This document shows, piece after piece, positions 35,701-43,905 of a DNA stretch of 64,000 nt. Source of the DNA: Alphaproteobacteria bacterium. Lineage in GTDB: Bacteria > Pseudomonadota > Alphaproteobacteria > Rhizobiales > Devosiaceae. Below the pieces are notes generated by a model. That model searched no databases. It was not told the DNA's origin and saw only the letters and a program-made list of their open reading frames with translations. Position numbers and translations under genes: made by a program. The stretch's first letter is position 1. Every line of letters starts with the position of its first letter. The stretch lies in assembly GCA_018828145.1 (NCBI GenBank), contig JAHJWO010000003.1, positions 32,710 to 96,709 of the forward strand, in the 5' to 3' direction.

Positions 35701-37990
35701 GGTCCAGCTGGCTTGCCAGCGTGCCGGTGCGATCGTCGAGCTGGGACACCAGGGCGTTGGTGCGCTGGTGCAGCTGGCTTGCCAGCGTGTCGGTGCGGTC
35801 ATCGAGCTGGGTCACGATGGTGGTAGTGCGTTCGTCGAGCTGGCTGGCGAGGGTGCCGGTACGGTCCTCGATCTGGGTGACCAATGCGATGGTCCGCTCT
35901 TCCAGCTGGCTGGCCAGCGTACCGGTGCGCGAGTCGATTTCGAGCGACAGCGCGGTGGTCTTTTCCGACAGCGTATCGGCAAGCCGCTGGGTGCGACCGG
36001 CAATGGCCTGGTCGAAGGCGCCAGTGCTGGTGGTCAGGGTCTCGCCCAATTCCTCGCTGCGCGCGCGGATGGTGTCGCTGAGTTCCTTGGTCCGACCGTC
36101 CAGGGCTTCGGCGATGATGCCGGCATGGCCTTCCAGCGATTCCGAGATTTCGCGGGTGCGGTGGCTCAGGCTTTCGGTGATGGCCTTGGTGCGTGCGCCC
36201 AGCACTTCGCCCATTTCGCGGGTGCGCTCGGCAACCACGTCGTTGAAGCGGCCGGATTCCTCGTTCAGCGCCATTTCGAGCACATTGGCCCGGGCGGCAA
36301 AGCTGGTGCCCTGCTGTTCGAGGCGGGCAATCAGCGCATCCCCCTTGTCGCCGATGACATCATCCAGCGTGTGCAGGCGGGTGTCCAGAATGCTGGCAAT
36401 TTCGGTCAGGCGTGCGTCGAACTGGCCCAGAGAATCCTGGCCGGCGGTGGCCAGCGTGATGCGGGCGCGTTCGGACGTGTCGTCCAGCGCCCCGTTGATC
36501 TCGATCACGGCGGACTGCAGGCGGCTGTCCATCGCGTTGAGTTGGATGGAGACGGATTCGTCGAGCTGGCGCGTCAGGGCACTGAGCAGCACCTCGGCCT
36601 CGCGCGAGCGGGCGGTGATGTCCTCGGCAATGCGCTGGCCGATCATATCCAGCCCGCCGGTCACTTCATGGCCACGGTCGCGCAGCTGGTCGAGCAGCGA
36701 AGCGCCGCCATCGGTGAGGAGCGTCGAGAGGGCCGCGGTGCGTTCGTCCAGGGCGGAAGCGAGCTCGCCGCTTCGCGTTTCGATCAGGCCGGCAATAGCC
36801 TGGCTGCGGTCTTCGAACGTCCCGGTCAGGACAGCCGTGCGCTCCTCGATGGCCTGGGTGCGCGAGTCGATGGCATTGGCAATCGAGCTCGAATGCGCGT
36901 CCAGTGCATTGGTCAGCGACGCGATGCGGCTCTCGACGCCATTGTTGAGTTCGGCGGCGCGCTCATCGAGCGTACGGGCCATGGTGGCAGTCTGGTCTTC
37001 GAAGGTCAGCGAGAGGCGGCTGGCGCTCTCGTCCAGCGCGCCGATGAAGTCGGTCGTGCGATTGTCCACCAGAGACACGAAGCTCTCGGTGCGCTCGCCA
37101 AAGGTATTGGTCAGCGTATTGCCGGCCGTCTCCAGCGCGCGCGTCAGGCTGCCGCCACTCTCCACGATCGTGCCGGCAATGCGCTGGCTGATCATGTCGA
37201 GGTCGAACACCAGGCCGGTATGGCTCTCCGTGATGGCTTCGCGGACGCGTTCGGTATTGGTCAGTACGCTTTCGCGCTGGCTGGCCAGTTCGGCGATCAA
37301 CGCACGCATGCGCGATTCATTGTCCGAATAGGTGCGTTCGAGCGCGGTGACCTCGTTGTGGATCATTACTTCGAGTTCGCCGGCGCGCGACAGGGCGCGC
37401 TCCAGGCCATCGCCGAGGGCGTTGACTTCGCGGCGCACGGCCTGGCCAACCGAGGCGACCTTGTCGGCCGCCGTCACTTCCGGCTCGGCCAGGCGCATGG
37501 CGGCCTGGGTGATGGAGGAGGCGGCATTGCGCAGGTCCTGCGCGCGGCGGAACAGGGTGGCGACGGCGAAGAAGCCAAGCACAGGCAGGAAGGCGATCGC
37601 CACCAGGGCGATGAAATCGATCGTGCCGACAAACTGGCCGAAATTGGACAGCTGCGGCCCGTAGCGCAACCAGGCGCCGGCGCCGGCTACAGCGAGCCAG
37701 ATGATCGAGAGCAGCAGCGCAATCCAGGTCGGCGTGGCCGAGGAGCGGCTCTGCAGGTTGTAGAGAATCTTGGACGTCGGGAAGCGGTCGTCATTGGCGA
37801 CGGGGCCGGCATGCTGGGCGATCTTGTCGGCGGCGCGCAGGCGTTCAGACCGGACGCTGTCAGACGATCGCTTTTCGGCGGCCTGCTGCGGCGCGCTATC
37901 GAGGCTGAATACCGATTCCTTGAGAGCGTCTTCAACCGCTGAGAAAGCCAGCGCTGCGGGATCGTTACTGGGGGTCGGATTCTTCGCCAT
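32714..37990 (-). CDS. Giant coiled-coil membrane protein, GPR/RgsE-like polar growth ring protein
   Basis: The 1758-residue protein has a short N-terminal tail, two membrane helices at about 88-108 and 124-146, then some 1400 residues of nearly unbroken helix built from 11-residue units (such as RTGTLASQLDQ and RTNALVSQLDD). A Pro/Arg/Glu-rich linker follows, and a compact C-terminal domain ending DRGKVYTTLAHASGRLN. Hyphomicrobiales have very large apolipoprotein-like proteins, GPR in Agrobacterium and RgsE in Sinorhizobium, that form a ring at the growing pole. Topology, repeats and size fit that family; identity is inferred. ATG 37990 follows AAAGAG. Sequence near 35560-35900 repeats at DNA level. 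Confidence 0.72.
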   Translation of the reverse strand: MAKNPTPSNDPAALAFSAVEDALKESVFSLDSAPQQAAEKRSSDSVRSERLRAADKIAQHAGPVANDDRFPTSKILYNLQSRSSATPTWIALLLSIIWLAVAGAGAWLRYGPQLSNFGQFVGTIDFIALVAIAFLPVLGFFAVATLFRRAQDLRNAASSITQAAMRLAEPEVTAADKVASVGQAVRREVNALGDGLERALSRAGELEVMIHNEVTALERTYSDNESRMRALIAELASQRESVLTNTERVREAITESHTGLVFDLDMISQRIAGTIVESGGSLTRALETAGNTLTNTFGERTESFVSLVDNRTTDFIGALDESASRLSLTFEDQTATMARTLDERAAELNNGVESRIASLTNALDAHSSSIANAIDSRTQAIEERTAVLTGTFEDRSQAIAGLIETRSGELASALDERTAALSTLLTDGGASLLDQLRDRGHEVTGGLDMIGQRIAEDITARSREAEVLLSALTRQLDESVSIQLNAMDSRLQSAVIEINGALDDTSERARITLATAGQDSLGQFDARLTEIASILDTRLHTLDDVIGDKGDALIARLEQQGTSFAARANVLEMALNEESGRFNDVVAERTREMGEVLGARTKAITESLSHRTREISESLEGHAGIIAEALDGRTKELSDTIRARSEELGETLTTSTGAFDQAIAGRTQRLADTLSEKTTALSLEIDSRTGTLASQLEERTIALVTQIEDRTGTLASQLDERTTTIVTQLDDRTDTLASQLHQRTNALVSQLDDRTGTLASQLDQRTNALVSQLDDRTGTLASQLDERTTSLVAQIEERTGTLTGELDSRSLELRSALDGGTAQLAQAVTTRTQQLSEALGQRTQALSDTLATHTASIGETIGMRTTELADTIALQGEEARAKIDGSLREATDNMGERVTSMSTLIADRVAELNSNLGQGLDSAIARLSDAEHGVTARIDSASTSVSESARRAALLIESGVNSARDAITEMVDQRLGTLPEAITARADITAERLAALNASINTSITQSMTDLEAGADRIEETIATRINAASQNIVSDITNTANHMDSAVRTALEQIRIAATDIDHLLTVKAVGAVDSIETRLSDINRSVEQHTSAFATLVTEKSEQLQGALMSHGNLLRDALGENAREAEAIMAVSTSRILTDVTSALGKLNDSNLLLQRVLDASTANLANLETSVAQQTATYSNTVRDAIGQTEQAGAMVSQHVGALQTTIRSMVDEFSTVLGRLDAEAEQMARASTELATTSDGALQTLEDRRGAMDALAQSFAARADDIDGRMRMFAQSIADTVNDTERRLIGARRAMDDALSATTGTIVETIEASTSTVTEALQTNASQVDSAVQRAADAAAAALNKTASSVRLALEDNASHVSEVLASTAGSVTDVLNSTTSTLAETINDSSASVRNAVATNAGTFRRALDETTGEVTEKMGGFREAADAESRRATAALQQAQQQMAEEMQRAIEEATLRFNDTARAMRETAREVGSELEATRAELARGVNELPEETRASAAAMRRVVAEQIEALSELNAIVRSQPATHDLNDRRPQRPALRAEPRNEAPAYQPPPRQPEPARETYRPEPARQTLVDPIRTVERQPEPFRSPEPVRHAEPVRHAEPAAVAEAEPVAPGEGGWLRDVLRNATAKQQGSQPQPQQSGLSGLTEEIARSIDDNALADAWARYQAGESNVFSRRIYTLAGQGTYDEVRKKLQREPDFARTAQAYMSEFEQLLKRAAAGANPAAETREYLLSDRGKVYTTLAHASGRLN
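35640..35900 (-). repeat. 66-bp tandem coding repeats in the GPR/RgsE-like gene
   Basis: The DNA repeats with a 66-bp period; for example CGAGCTGGGACACCAG occurs at 35671 and again at 35737, with neighbouring bases almost unchanged. Each unit encodes two 11-residue helical turns of the RTxxLxxQLxx type. Near-identity at the nucleotide level indicates recent expansion or gene conversion, so length may vary between strains. Confidence 0.85.
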
Positions 37991-38358
37991 ACTCTTTACA
38001 ACTCTCGCGTCGGCTTCACAGCAACAAGGCGGACAGTAGGAGTTGTTATGACACCGCACCCGTTTCCGGTCGCATGGTCAAATGGAAACAATTCGATGCA
38101 ATTGCCCCGCATCGTCCCCCCAACCCTCGCCGCCGCGCGCTGGTTCAAAGCCCATTAATACATTCAATTTGATGCAATCCGAGCGTTTTCTTACCCAAAG
38201 GTTAATTTTTTGGGGAAGAAGCGGGGCCATCAAAACCGCCCAACCAAGGCGAAGGTATGGCTTAATCACCTGTTCACCCGGTCCCACTAGGCTGGCCTCG
38301 TGCGGTATTGTCCGTTGGTGCGGACGCGTCGCCACATCCAGTGTGTGGAGCAGCCAGA
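37991..38358. other. Divergent intergenic region, 368 bp
   Basis: This spacer separates the giant polar protein gene from the Hpt gene. It is more AT-rich than its surroundings and contains an inverted repeat CCCAAA / TTTGGG (38194-38214) around GGTTAATTT. Single TTAA half-sites occur, but no convincing TTAA-N7-TTAA CtrA box. No gene or RNA is supported here. Confidence 0.6.
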
Positions 38359-38751
38359 ATGGCGTTGAAAGCAATAGCGGTCGAAAAGCTCGACACGATT
38401 GGCCAGGTGCGTGCCGCGCGGCCCATCGATCTGGTTCATCTGGCCAAGCAGTGTCTGGGCGACGAGAATCTCGAAGTCGAAGTGCTCCGCCTGTTCGACA
38501 CCGCCATCAAGACCTATTTCGGCCGGCTCGAACTGGCCGCCAGCTATGACGATCTGGCGCTAAACCTGCATTCCATCAAGGGTGCTTCCGCCGGCGTCGG
38601 CGCCTGGACCATTGCCGATCTGGCCAAGGCCTGCGAAGTCGAAATCCAGGCCGGTCGCCCGCTCGCCCCCGAACGCATTGCCGATCTCGGCATGGCGGTA
38701 GAGGAAGTCCGCGGCTTTATTGCCGACATGCTGGGCAAGCAGCAGGACTGA
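38359..38751 (+). CDS. Stand-alone histidine phosphotransfer (Hpt) protein
   Basis: The 130-residue protein is a helical Hpt domain. The phospho-accepting histidine lies in LNLHSIKGASAGVGA, with the family's Lys and Gly just after it. Stand-alone Hpt proteins shuttle phosphate between a hybrid kinase and a response regulator. No kinase or regulator is nearby. ATG 38359 follows GGAG; it faces the OhrR-like gene, which ends one base away. Confidence 0.85.
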   Translation: MALKAIAVEKLDTIGQVRAARPIDLVHLAKQCLGDENLEVEVLRLFDTAIKTYFGRLELAASYDDLALNLHSIKGASAGVGAWTIADLAKACEVEIQAGRPLAPERIADLGMAVEEVRGFIADMLGKQQD

Positions 38752-38752
38752 G

Positions 38753-39199
38753 CTAGTCCGCGTTCTCGTCGACGGCATCGCGCAGGCGCCGGACGATTGC
38801 ATTGATCTGTCCCAGCTCTGCGGCGTCCATCCCAGAAGCGGCAAGCAGCCGGTCGGTTACGCAATGGGCCTGCGCCCGTAATGCCTTGCCACCATCGGTC
38901 AGTGAGATGACCACGCGCCGTTCGTTGTTCGGATCACGACGGCGGTTCACCAGCCCGGCTGTCTCGAGGCGCTGCAGCAGTGGCGTCAGGGTGCTGGATT
39001 CCAGGGCGAGGTGATCGGCGATCTCGCCGACCGCCATGGCATCCTCATGCCATAGAGTGCTCATCACCAGATATTGCGGATAGGTCAGCCCCAGCTCATT
39101 GAGCACCGGCTTGTAGGAACGCTGCACAGCCATATGCGCCGAATAGAGCGCAAAACAGAGGTGGTCCTCAAGCGGCACGGGTTCGATCGTCTGGGTCAT
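38753..39199 (-). CDS. OhrR-like MarR-family peroxide-sensing repressor
   Basis: The 148-residue winged-helix protein matches OhrR: a conserved N-terminal cysteine, Cys15, in LEDHLCFALYSAH, then GLTYPQYLVMSTLW and the wing DPNNERRVVISLTDGG. OhrR proteins release DNA when that cysteine is oxidised by organic hydroperoxides. ATG 39199 follows GGAG. The gene is divergent from an alpha/beta hydrolase rather than from ohr, so either the target or the signal differs from the classic pair. Confidence 0.85.
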   Translation of the reverse strand: MTQTIEPVPLEDHLCFALYSAHMAVQRSYKPVLNELGLTYPQYLVMSTLWHEDAMAVGEIADHLALESSTLTPLLQRLETAGLVNRRRDPNNERRVVISLTDGGKALRAQAHCVTDRLLAASGMDAAELGQINAIVRRLRDAVDENAD

Positions 39200-39222
39200 C
39201 ACGGTCTCCTTTCGATTTTATA

Positions 39223-39301
39223 TATCGCGATAAATATTGCCTTGACAAGGATGGGCCCGGTCTCTAGATAACGATTATCGCAATAATCATTAGCGCGATA
39301 A
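39223..39301. promoter_or_regulatory. Promoter and operator-like boxes between ohrR-like and hydrolase genes
   Basis: TTGACA (39242-39247), a 17-bp spacer and TAGATA (39265-39270) make a good sigma-70 promoter for the hydrolase gene. Around it lie TATCGCGATA (39223-39232), the inverted repeat GATTAT-N4-ATAATC (39273-39288, over the expected transcription start) and TTAGCGCGATAA (39290-39301). The shared TATCGC core suggests sites for the divergent MarR-type repressor. Confidence 0.65.
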
Positions 39302-39361
39302 ACAAATGAAGCGGCCTGATCGGCAGGCTGAGGGGCAGGACCCCAGGCAAGGACATTCATC

Positions 39362-40054
39362 ATGGCAAATGCAATCAAGAACATCGTCCTCGTGCACGGC
39401 GCCTTCGCCGATGGTTCGGGCTGGCGCCCGGTCTATGACCGGCTGACTGCCAAGGGCTACAAGGTGAGCGTCGTGCAGAATCCGCTGACCTCGTTTGACG
39501 ACGATGTCGCTGCGACCCGCCGCGCGCTGGCCCGGCTCGACGGCCCGGCAATTCTGGTTGGCCACTCCTATGGCGGCAGTGTCATCACAGAGGCTGGCGA
39601 CGACAGCCGCGTGGCTGGCCTGGTCTATGTGGCGGCCTTTGCTCCCGAGGTGGGACAATCCACTCTCGATCAGTATGGCATCGTGGCGCCCCCGGCCAAT
39701 TTCGTGCCGGAAGTCCAGGACGATGGCTTCGCCTTCCTCAACGGCGAGAAGTTCAAGCTGGGCTTTGCTGACGATGCCAGTGCCGCCGATGCTGCTTTCC
39801 TGCGTGACTCGCAGGTGCCGGTTGCCTTCAAGGCCCTGGAGCACAAGGTCACCACGGCCGCGTGGCAGAAGAAGCCGAGCTGGTTTGTCGTGGCAACCGA
39901 GGATGGCGCCATCGCCCCCGAACTGCTGCGCCTGACGGCCAGTCGCATTGGTGCCCAGATGACCGAGGTGGCCGGCAGCCACATCGTCTTCTACACCCAG
40001 CCGGACGCCGTGGCAGCCGTCATCGAAGCTGCTGCCGAGGGCTCAAGCCGTTGA
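39362..40054 (+). CDS. Alpha/beta hydrolase
   Basis: The 230-residue protein has the oxyanion-side motif VHGAFADGSG (11-20), the nucleophile elbow GHSYGG with Ser69, and a histidine in AGSHIVFYTQPDAV near the end. It resembles the EstC-like group of small cytosolic hydrolases often induced under stress. It is divergent from the OhrR-like repressor and its promoter carries repressor-like boxes, so a role in coping with peroxide or electrophile stress is a reasonable inference. Substrate is unknown. Confidence 0.85.
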   Translation: MANAIKNIVLVHGAFADGSGWRPVYDRLTAKGYKVSVVQNPLTSFDDDVAATRRALARLDGPAILVGHSYGGSVITEAGDDSRVAGLVYVAAFAPEVGQSTLDQYGIVAPPANFVPEVQDDGFAFLNGEKFKLGFADDASAADAAFLRDSQVPVAFKALEHKVTTAAWQKKPSWFVVATEDGAIAPELLRLTASRIGAQMTEVAGSHIVFYTQPDAVAAVIEAAAEGSSR

Positions 40055-40064
40055 AGCTGACGGG

Positions 40065-40093
40065 CGGGATGGGGCGATATCGCCCCCATCCCG
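40065..40093 (+). terminator. Stem-loop after the hydrolase gene
   Basis: CGGGATGGGGCGAT and ATCGCCCCCATCCCG form a long stem with one bulged C and almost no loop, 10 bp after the stop. The following TTCACTTGTTTG is only moderately T-rich, so termination strength is uncertain. Confidence 0.65.
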
Positions 40094-40194
40094 TTCACTT
40101 GTTTGACCGCATGATTGCCAACGCCTATACAGCGCCCAATATTCCGATGCGCTGCGCCCACGAGGCAGCCGGCCCCAACAGTCCAGCAAGATCC

Positions 40195-41796
40195 ATGTCC
40201 CTGTCCACCGCCGCCGAGGCCGCGCCCCGGTCCATTGCAGAGCCCTTCCGCACCCGTCGTACCTTTGCGATCATTTCGCACCCGGACGCCGGCAAGACCA
40301 CGCTGACCGAGCGCCTGCTCGCCGCAGCCGGCGCGATCCAGTCGGCCGGCGCGGTGCGCGGCAAGGCGGGCACGCGCTCCACCCGCTCGGACTGGATGGA
40401 GATGGAGCAGCAGCGCGGCATTTCCATCACCTCGTCGGTGATGACCTTCGACTATGACGGGCTGACGCTCAATCTGCTCGATACGCCCGGCCACTCGGAC
40501 TTTTCCGAAGACACCTATCGCACGCTGACCGCGGTCGATGCCGCCATCATGGTGATCGACGCGGCCAAGGGCATCGAAAGCCAGACGCTCAAGCTGTTCG
40601 AGGTCTGCCGCCTGCGCGACATCCCGATCATCACCTTCATCAACAAGGTGGACCGGGAGGGCCTCGCCCCGCTTGACCTGATCGACGAGATCCAGGGCAA
40701 GCTGGCGCTCGATCTCACCCCCGTGCTGTGGCCGATCGGGCAGGGCGTCGATTTCCACGGCTATCTCGACCTCTTGGAAAAGCGCGTGCTTTCGCCCCAG
40801 GGCAAGCCCGTTGCCGAATACAACGAGATCGAAGACCTGCTCGACAATGAAGCCCTGGTTGATGATCCGGTCTTCATGATCGCGCTTGAGACGCTCGAAA
40901 TGGCGCGGGCCATGCTGCCGCCCTTCGACCTCGAAACCTTCCATGCCGGCCACCTGAGCCCTGTCCTGTTCGGCTCCGCGCTCAAGGGCATTGGCGTTGC
41001 CGAACTGCTGCGCACCCTGGGCGAATGGGGTCCCGAGCCGCGGCCGCAGCCGGCCATTCCTGCGCCGATCGAGCCGTCCGACAAGAAGGTCACCGGCTTC
41101 GTGTTCAAGGTGCAGGCCAATATGGACGCCAATCACCGCGACCGTATCGCCTTCGTCCGGCTCTGCTCGGGCACTTTCACCCGCGGCATGCGCCTCAAGA
41201 ACGTTCGCTCGGGCAAGGACATGGCGGTTTCCAACCCGATGTTCTTCTTCGGCAATGACCGTGAACTGGCCGAGCAGGCGGTGGCCGGCGACATTGTCGG
41301 CATTCCCAATCACGGCACCCTGTCGGTGGGCGACACGCTGACCGAAGGCGCCACGATCAATGTCACTGGCATTCCCAACTTCGCGCCGGAAATCATCCGT
41401 CGCGTCCGTCTCACCGATCACATGAAGACCAAGCAGATGGCCAAGGCGCTGTCGGACCTGGCCGAAGAAGGCGTTACCCAGGTGTTCCGTCGCGTCGTCG
41501 GCGCCGACTGGATCGTCGGCGTGGTCGGCCAGCTGCAGCTGGAAGTGCTGAGCTCGCGCGTCGCCAAGGAATATGGCGTGCCGATCACCTTCGAGAGCCT
41601 CAACTACGAAGTGGCCCGCTGGATCGAGAGCGATGACCCCAAGGAGCTTGACCGCTTCATCGCCGCCCAGAAGATGAATATTGCGGAAGATCGCACCGGC
41701 GCGCCGGTGTTCCTGGCGCAGAATGCCTGGTGGGCCGATCGCGCCAAGCAGGATTTTCCCAAGATCCGCTTCCTCACTACCAAGGAACGCCATTGA
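40195..41796 (+). CDS. prfC: Peptide chain release factor 3
   Basis: RF3 is a GTPase that recycles RF1 and RF2 from the ribosome after termination. The 533-residue protein has SHPDAGKTTLTE as the P-loop at 28-39, the RGISITSSV switch I, DTPGHSDF and NKVDR, followed by EF-G-like domains II and III. ATG 40195 gives a length close to E. coli RF3 (529); an in-frame ATG at 40147 would add 16 residues. Neither has a strong ribosome site. Its stop overlaps the TTG start of the next gene. Confidence 0.94.
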   Translation: MSLSTAAEAAPRSIAEPFRTRRTFAIISHPDAGKTTLTERLLAAAGAIQSAGAVRGKAGTRSTRSDWMEMEQQRGISITSSVMTFDYDGLTLNLLDTPGHSDFSEDTYRTLTAVDAAIMVIDAAKGIESQTLKLFEVCRLRDIPIITFINKVDREGLAPLDLIDEIQGKLALDLTPVLWPIGQGVDFHGYLDLLEKRVLSPQGKPVAEYNEIEDLLDNEALVDDPVFMIALETLEMARAMLPPFDLETFHAGHLSPVLFGSALKGIGVAELLRTLGEWGPEPRPQPAIPAPIEPSDKKVTGFVFKVQANMDANHRDRIAFVRLCSGTFTRGMRLKNVRSGKDMAVSNPMFFFGNDRELAEQAVAGDIVGIPNHGTLSVGDTLTEGATINVTGIPNFAPEIIRRVRLTDHMKTKQMAKALSDLAEEGVTQVFRRVVGADWIVGVVGQLQLEVLSSRVAKEYGVPITFESLNYEVARWIESDDPKELDRFIAAQKMNIAEDRTGAPVFLAQNAWWADRAKQDFPKIRFLTTKERH

Positions 41797-42980
41797 GCGC
41801 CCCCGAACGCATTGAGGAGTTCCTCTCGGCCGTCAAATCCGCATTCATTAGCGGTTCATTGTTGCGGCTGAAATTGGGCGGCTATCACGGCCAGGAGCCG
41901 GATCTGAAGTCGATCGACGTCAAGAAGATCGCGGTCAAGGGCGGGGATAAGTTCAGCTTCACCTTCCACTACAAGACGCGCGACATCATCAAGAACCACA
42001 TCCAGCCCGAGGCGATCGGCCATCTGCGCACGGCGCTCCGGGATGAGTTTCGCAGCGCCCAGCTCAGCACCACCGAGTTCGACATGAGCTTCGAGCGCAA
42101 TGGGGACAAGGTGCGGCTCAAGCGCAGCGAAGTGGCCGGCCGCGAGGCGCCTTCGACCGAGCATAACCGCGCCAAGAACCGCCCGCTTGCCACCAGTGAC
42201 AAGCCCTATCTGCAAGCCCTGGGCATTACCGGCAAGGACGGGGCCGTCCGTAACGACGCGCAGGATAAGTTCAGGCAAATCAACAAGATGGTCGAGATTT
42301 TCGCGCCGTTGATTCAAGCGATCAAGGTCGAGAAGCCGCGCATTGTCGATATGGGGGCGGGCAAGGGCTATCTTGATTTCGCCCTTTACGACTACCTCGC
42401 CAATGTGGCCCAGCGCCCCGCCGAAATCATCGGCGTCGAGATGCGGGACAGGCTGGTGGAAGACGGCAATGCCACGGCCGCCCAGTCCGGTTTCGACGAC
42501 CTCAGTTTCGTGCCCGGCACCATTCTCGATTATGACGCAGCCGGCGCCGATGCGGTCATTGCGCTGCATGCCTGCGACACGGCCACCGACGATGCGATCT
42601 TCAAGGGGATAAGTGCCGGCGCATCCCTGATCGCCGTCGCGCCCTGCTGCCACAAGCAGATTCGCCGCCAGATGGAGGCCGGAAAGCCCGAGGACAAGTT
42701 GGCTATCCTCCTCCGGCACGGCATCTTCATGGAGCGTCAGGCCGAGATGGTCACCGACGCCTTGCGGGCCCTGTTGCTGGAGCTAAACGGCTATCGCACA
42801 AAGGTTTTCGAGTTCGTTTCGGACGCGCATACGCCCAAGAACAACCTCATCGTGGCCGAAAAAGACGGTCGGGTCGGTCGCGACCGGGATTCTATCCTCA
42901 GGCAGATCGCCGAGACCAAGGCGATGTTCGGCATCGAGAAGCATTACCTGGAAGAGCTGCTGGGGCTCCAGCCTTCCTAA
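41793..42980 (+). CDS. SAM-dependent methyltransferase (Methyltransf_32 / TRM13-like)
   Basis: The 395-residue protein has an N-terminal region of about 170 residues of unknown role and a C-terminal Rossmann methyltransferase with motif I VDMGAGKGYLDF near residue 186, then VIALHACDTATDD and VAPCCHKQ. The cysteine-rich last motif occurs in the group that includes the TRM13 tRNA methylases, so an RNA target is possible. The start is TTG at 41793, sharing bases with the prfC stop, with AAGGAA upstream; this predicts coupled translation. Confidence 0.78.
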   Translation: MSAPERIEEFLSAVKSAFISGSLLRLKLGGYHGQEPDLKSIDVKKIAVKGGDKFSFTFHYKTRDIIKNHIQPEAIGHLRTALRDEFRSAQLSTTEFDMSFERNGDKVRLKRSEVAGREAPSTEHNRAKNRPLATSDKPYLQALGITGKDGAVRNDAQDKFRQINKMVEIFAPLIQAIKVEKPRIVDMGAGKGYLDFALYDYLANVAQRPAEIIGVEMRDRLVEDGNATAAQSGFDDLSFVPGTILDYDAAGADAVIALHACDTATDDAIFKGISAGASLIAVAPCCHKQIRRQMEAGKPEDKLAILLRHGIFMERQAEMVTDALRALLLELNGYRTKVFEFVSDAHTPKNNLIVAEKDGRVGRDRDSILRQIAETKAMFGIEKHYLEELLGLQPS

Positions 42981-43029
42981 ACCTGCTGCCATCCCCTATA
43001 TCCGTCCGACACAGTAAGCCCTGAGACCC

Positions 43030-43350
43030 ATGACCAAGATCACCTTTGTCCAGCAGGACGGCGAACGCATTGAAACTGAAGGCCAAAATGGCGCCACCGT
43101 GATGGAAACCGCCATCATGAACGGCATTCCCGGCATTGTCGCGGAATGCGGCGGCGCCTGCACCTGCGCCACTTGCCACGTCTATGTCGACGACGCCTGG
43201 ACCGAAACGGTCGGCGGCCCGTCGAACATGGAAGAAGACATGCTCGACTTCGCCTTCGACGTGAAGGCGCAGAGCCGTCTGAGCTGCCAGATCAAGGTCA
43301 GGGACGAACTCGACGGACTGGTCGTCCATGTCCCGGTCCGACAGGGATAA
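43030..43350 (+). CDS. 2Fe-2S ferredoxin (adrenodoxin/FdVI type), copy 1
   Basis: The 106-residue ferredoxin binds a 2Fe-2S cluster through Cys40, Cys46, Cys49 ([15 protein letters not shown]) and Cys86 (RLSCQIKV); Cys44 is an extra. The MEEDMLDFA acidic patch is where reductase partners dock in this type. Such ferredoxins serve cytochrome P450s, Fe-S assembly or other oxidoreductases. It lies upstream of the sulfur operon but is separated by a convergent gene. A second, equally long ferredoxin is at 49815. Confidence 0.92.
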   Translation: MTKITFVQQDGERIETEGQNGATVMETAIMNGIPGIVAECGGACTCATCHVYVDDAWTETVGGPSNMEEDMLDFAFDVKAQSRLSCQIKVRDELDGLVVHVPVRQG

Positions 43351-43357
43351 AGCGGGA

Positions 43358-43795
43358 CTAGTCGCAGCGCGTGAAGGCGAAGGGCTCGCCCCAATCGGCC
43401 TCAGGCTCCATATCCGCCTCGTACAAAAGGAAGCGGTCGCGATCCACCCAGATGGAGAAATATTCCGGGCCGCCCGCGATGGGGCGCCAATGGGTGCGTC
43501 CGTCGCGCGCCACTAGTTCGGTCGCCGCTTCGGGCTCCGGATCCTTGGGGCCAAGGTAGAAGATGTGCGTTTCGTCGGGCGCTTCGATGCGGACAGGCAG
43601 GGCGCAGGTCGCGTATGTGGTGGTCGGCTGGCCGGCCTGTTGCATCGACCATTGGCCGACAAAGGGCGCCGACTTGCCGTCTTCGACATCGACAATGTTC
43701 GCGCGTGGCCACGGCGTCAGGGCCAGTGCTGCCGGCAGGGCGGTGACCAGGAAAACCAGGGCAAGAGTTGACCGTATCGCGTGCCGCCGCCGCAT
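43358..43795 (-). CDS. Small exported protein, unknown function
   Basis: The 145-residue protein begins MRRRHAIRSTLALVFLVTALP, a clear signal peptide with cleavage near ALA at about 26. The mature part has two cysteines (ATCALP and FTRCD at the end) that could form a disulfide, and a VARDGRTHWRPIAGGPEYFSIW segment. I do not recognise the family. ATG 43795 follows GGAG. It faces the ferredoxin gene, 7 bp away. Confidence 0.7.
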   Translation of the reverse strand: MRRRHAIRSTLALVFLVTALPAALALTPWPRANIVDVEDGKSAPFVGQWSMQQAGQPTTTYATCALPVRIEAPDETHIFYLGPKDPEPEAATELVARDGRTHWRPIAGGPEYFSIWVDRDRFLLYEADMEPEADWGEPFAFTRCD

Positions 43796-43905
43796 TTCAA
43801 CTGCTCCATGGCCGTCGCCCAACGCGCAAAATTTTCTCATGGCATCCCAAGCAAAGATTCTTTTAGCGGCTCTGGCCTAAACCCATGCGTCGCGTTCCAA
43901 GCGGG

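Noticed and set aside
33896..37942. A very long open frame of about 1350 codons on the plus strand opposite the giant coiled-coil gene
   Set aside because: It mirrors the repetitive, GC-rich coding strand, has low-complexity composition, no ribosome site and no family motifs. The minus-strand frame has membrane helices, regular helical repeats and a terminator.
38150..38270. CtrA binding site upstream of the Hpt or giant polar gene
   Set aside because: Only isolated TTAA half-sites occur; no TTAA-N7-TTAA arrangement was found.
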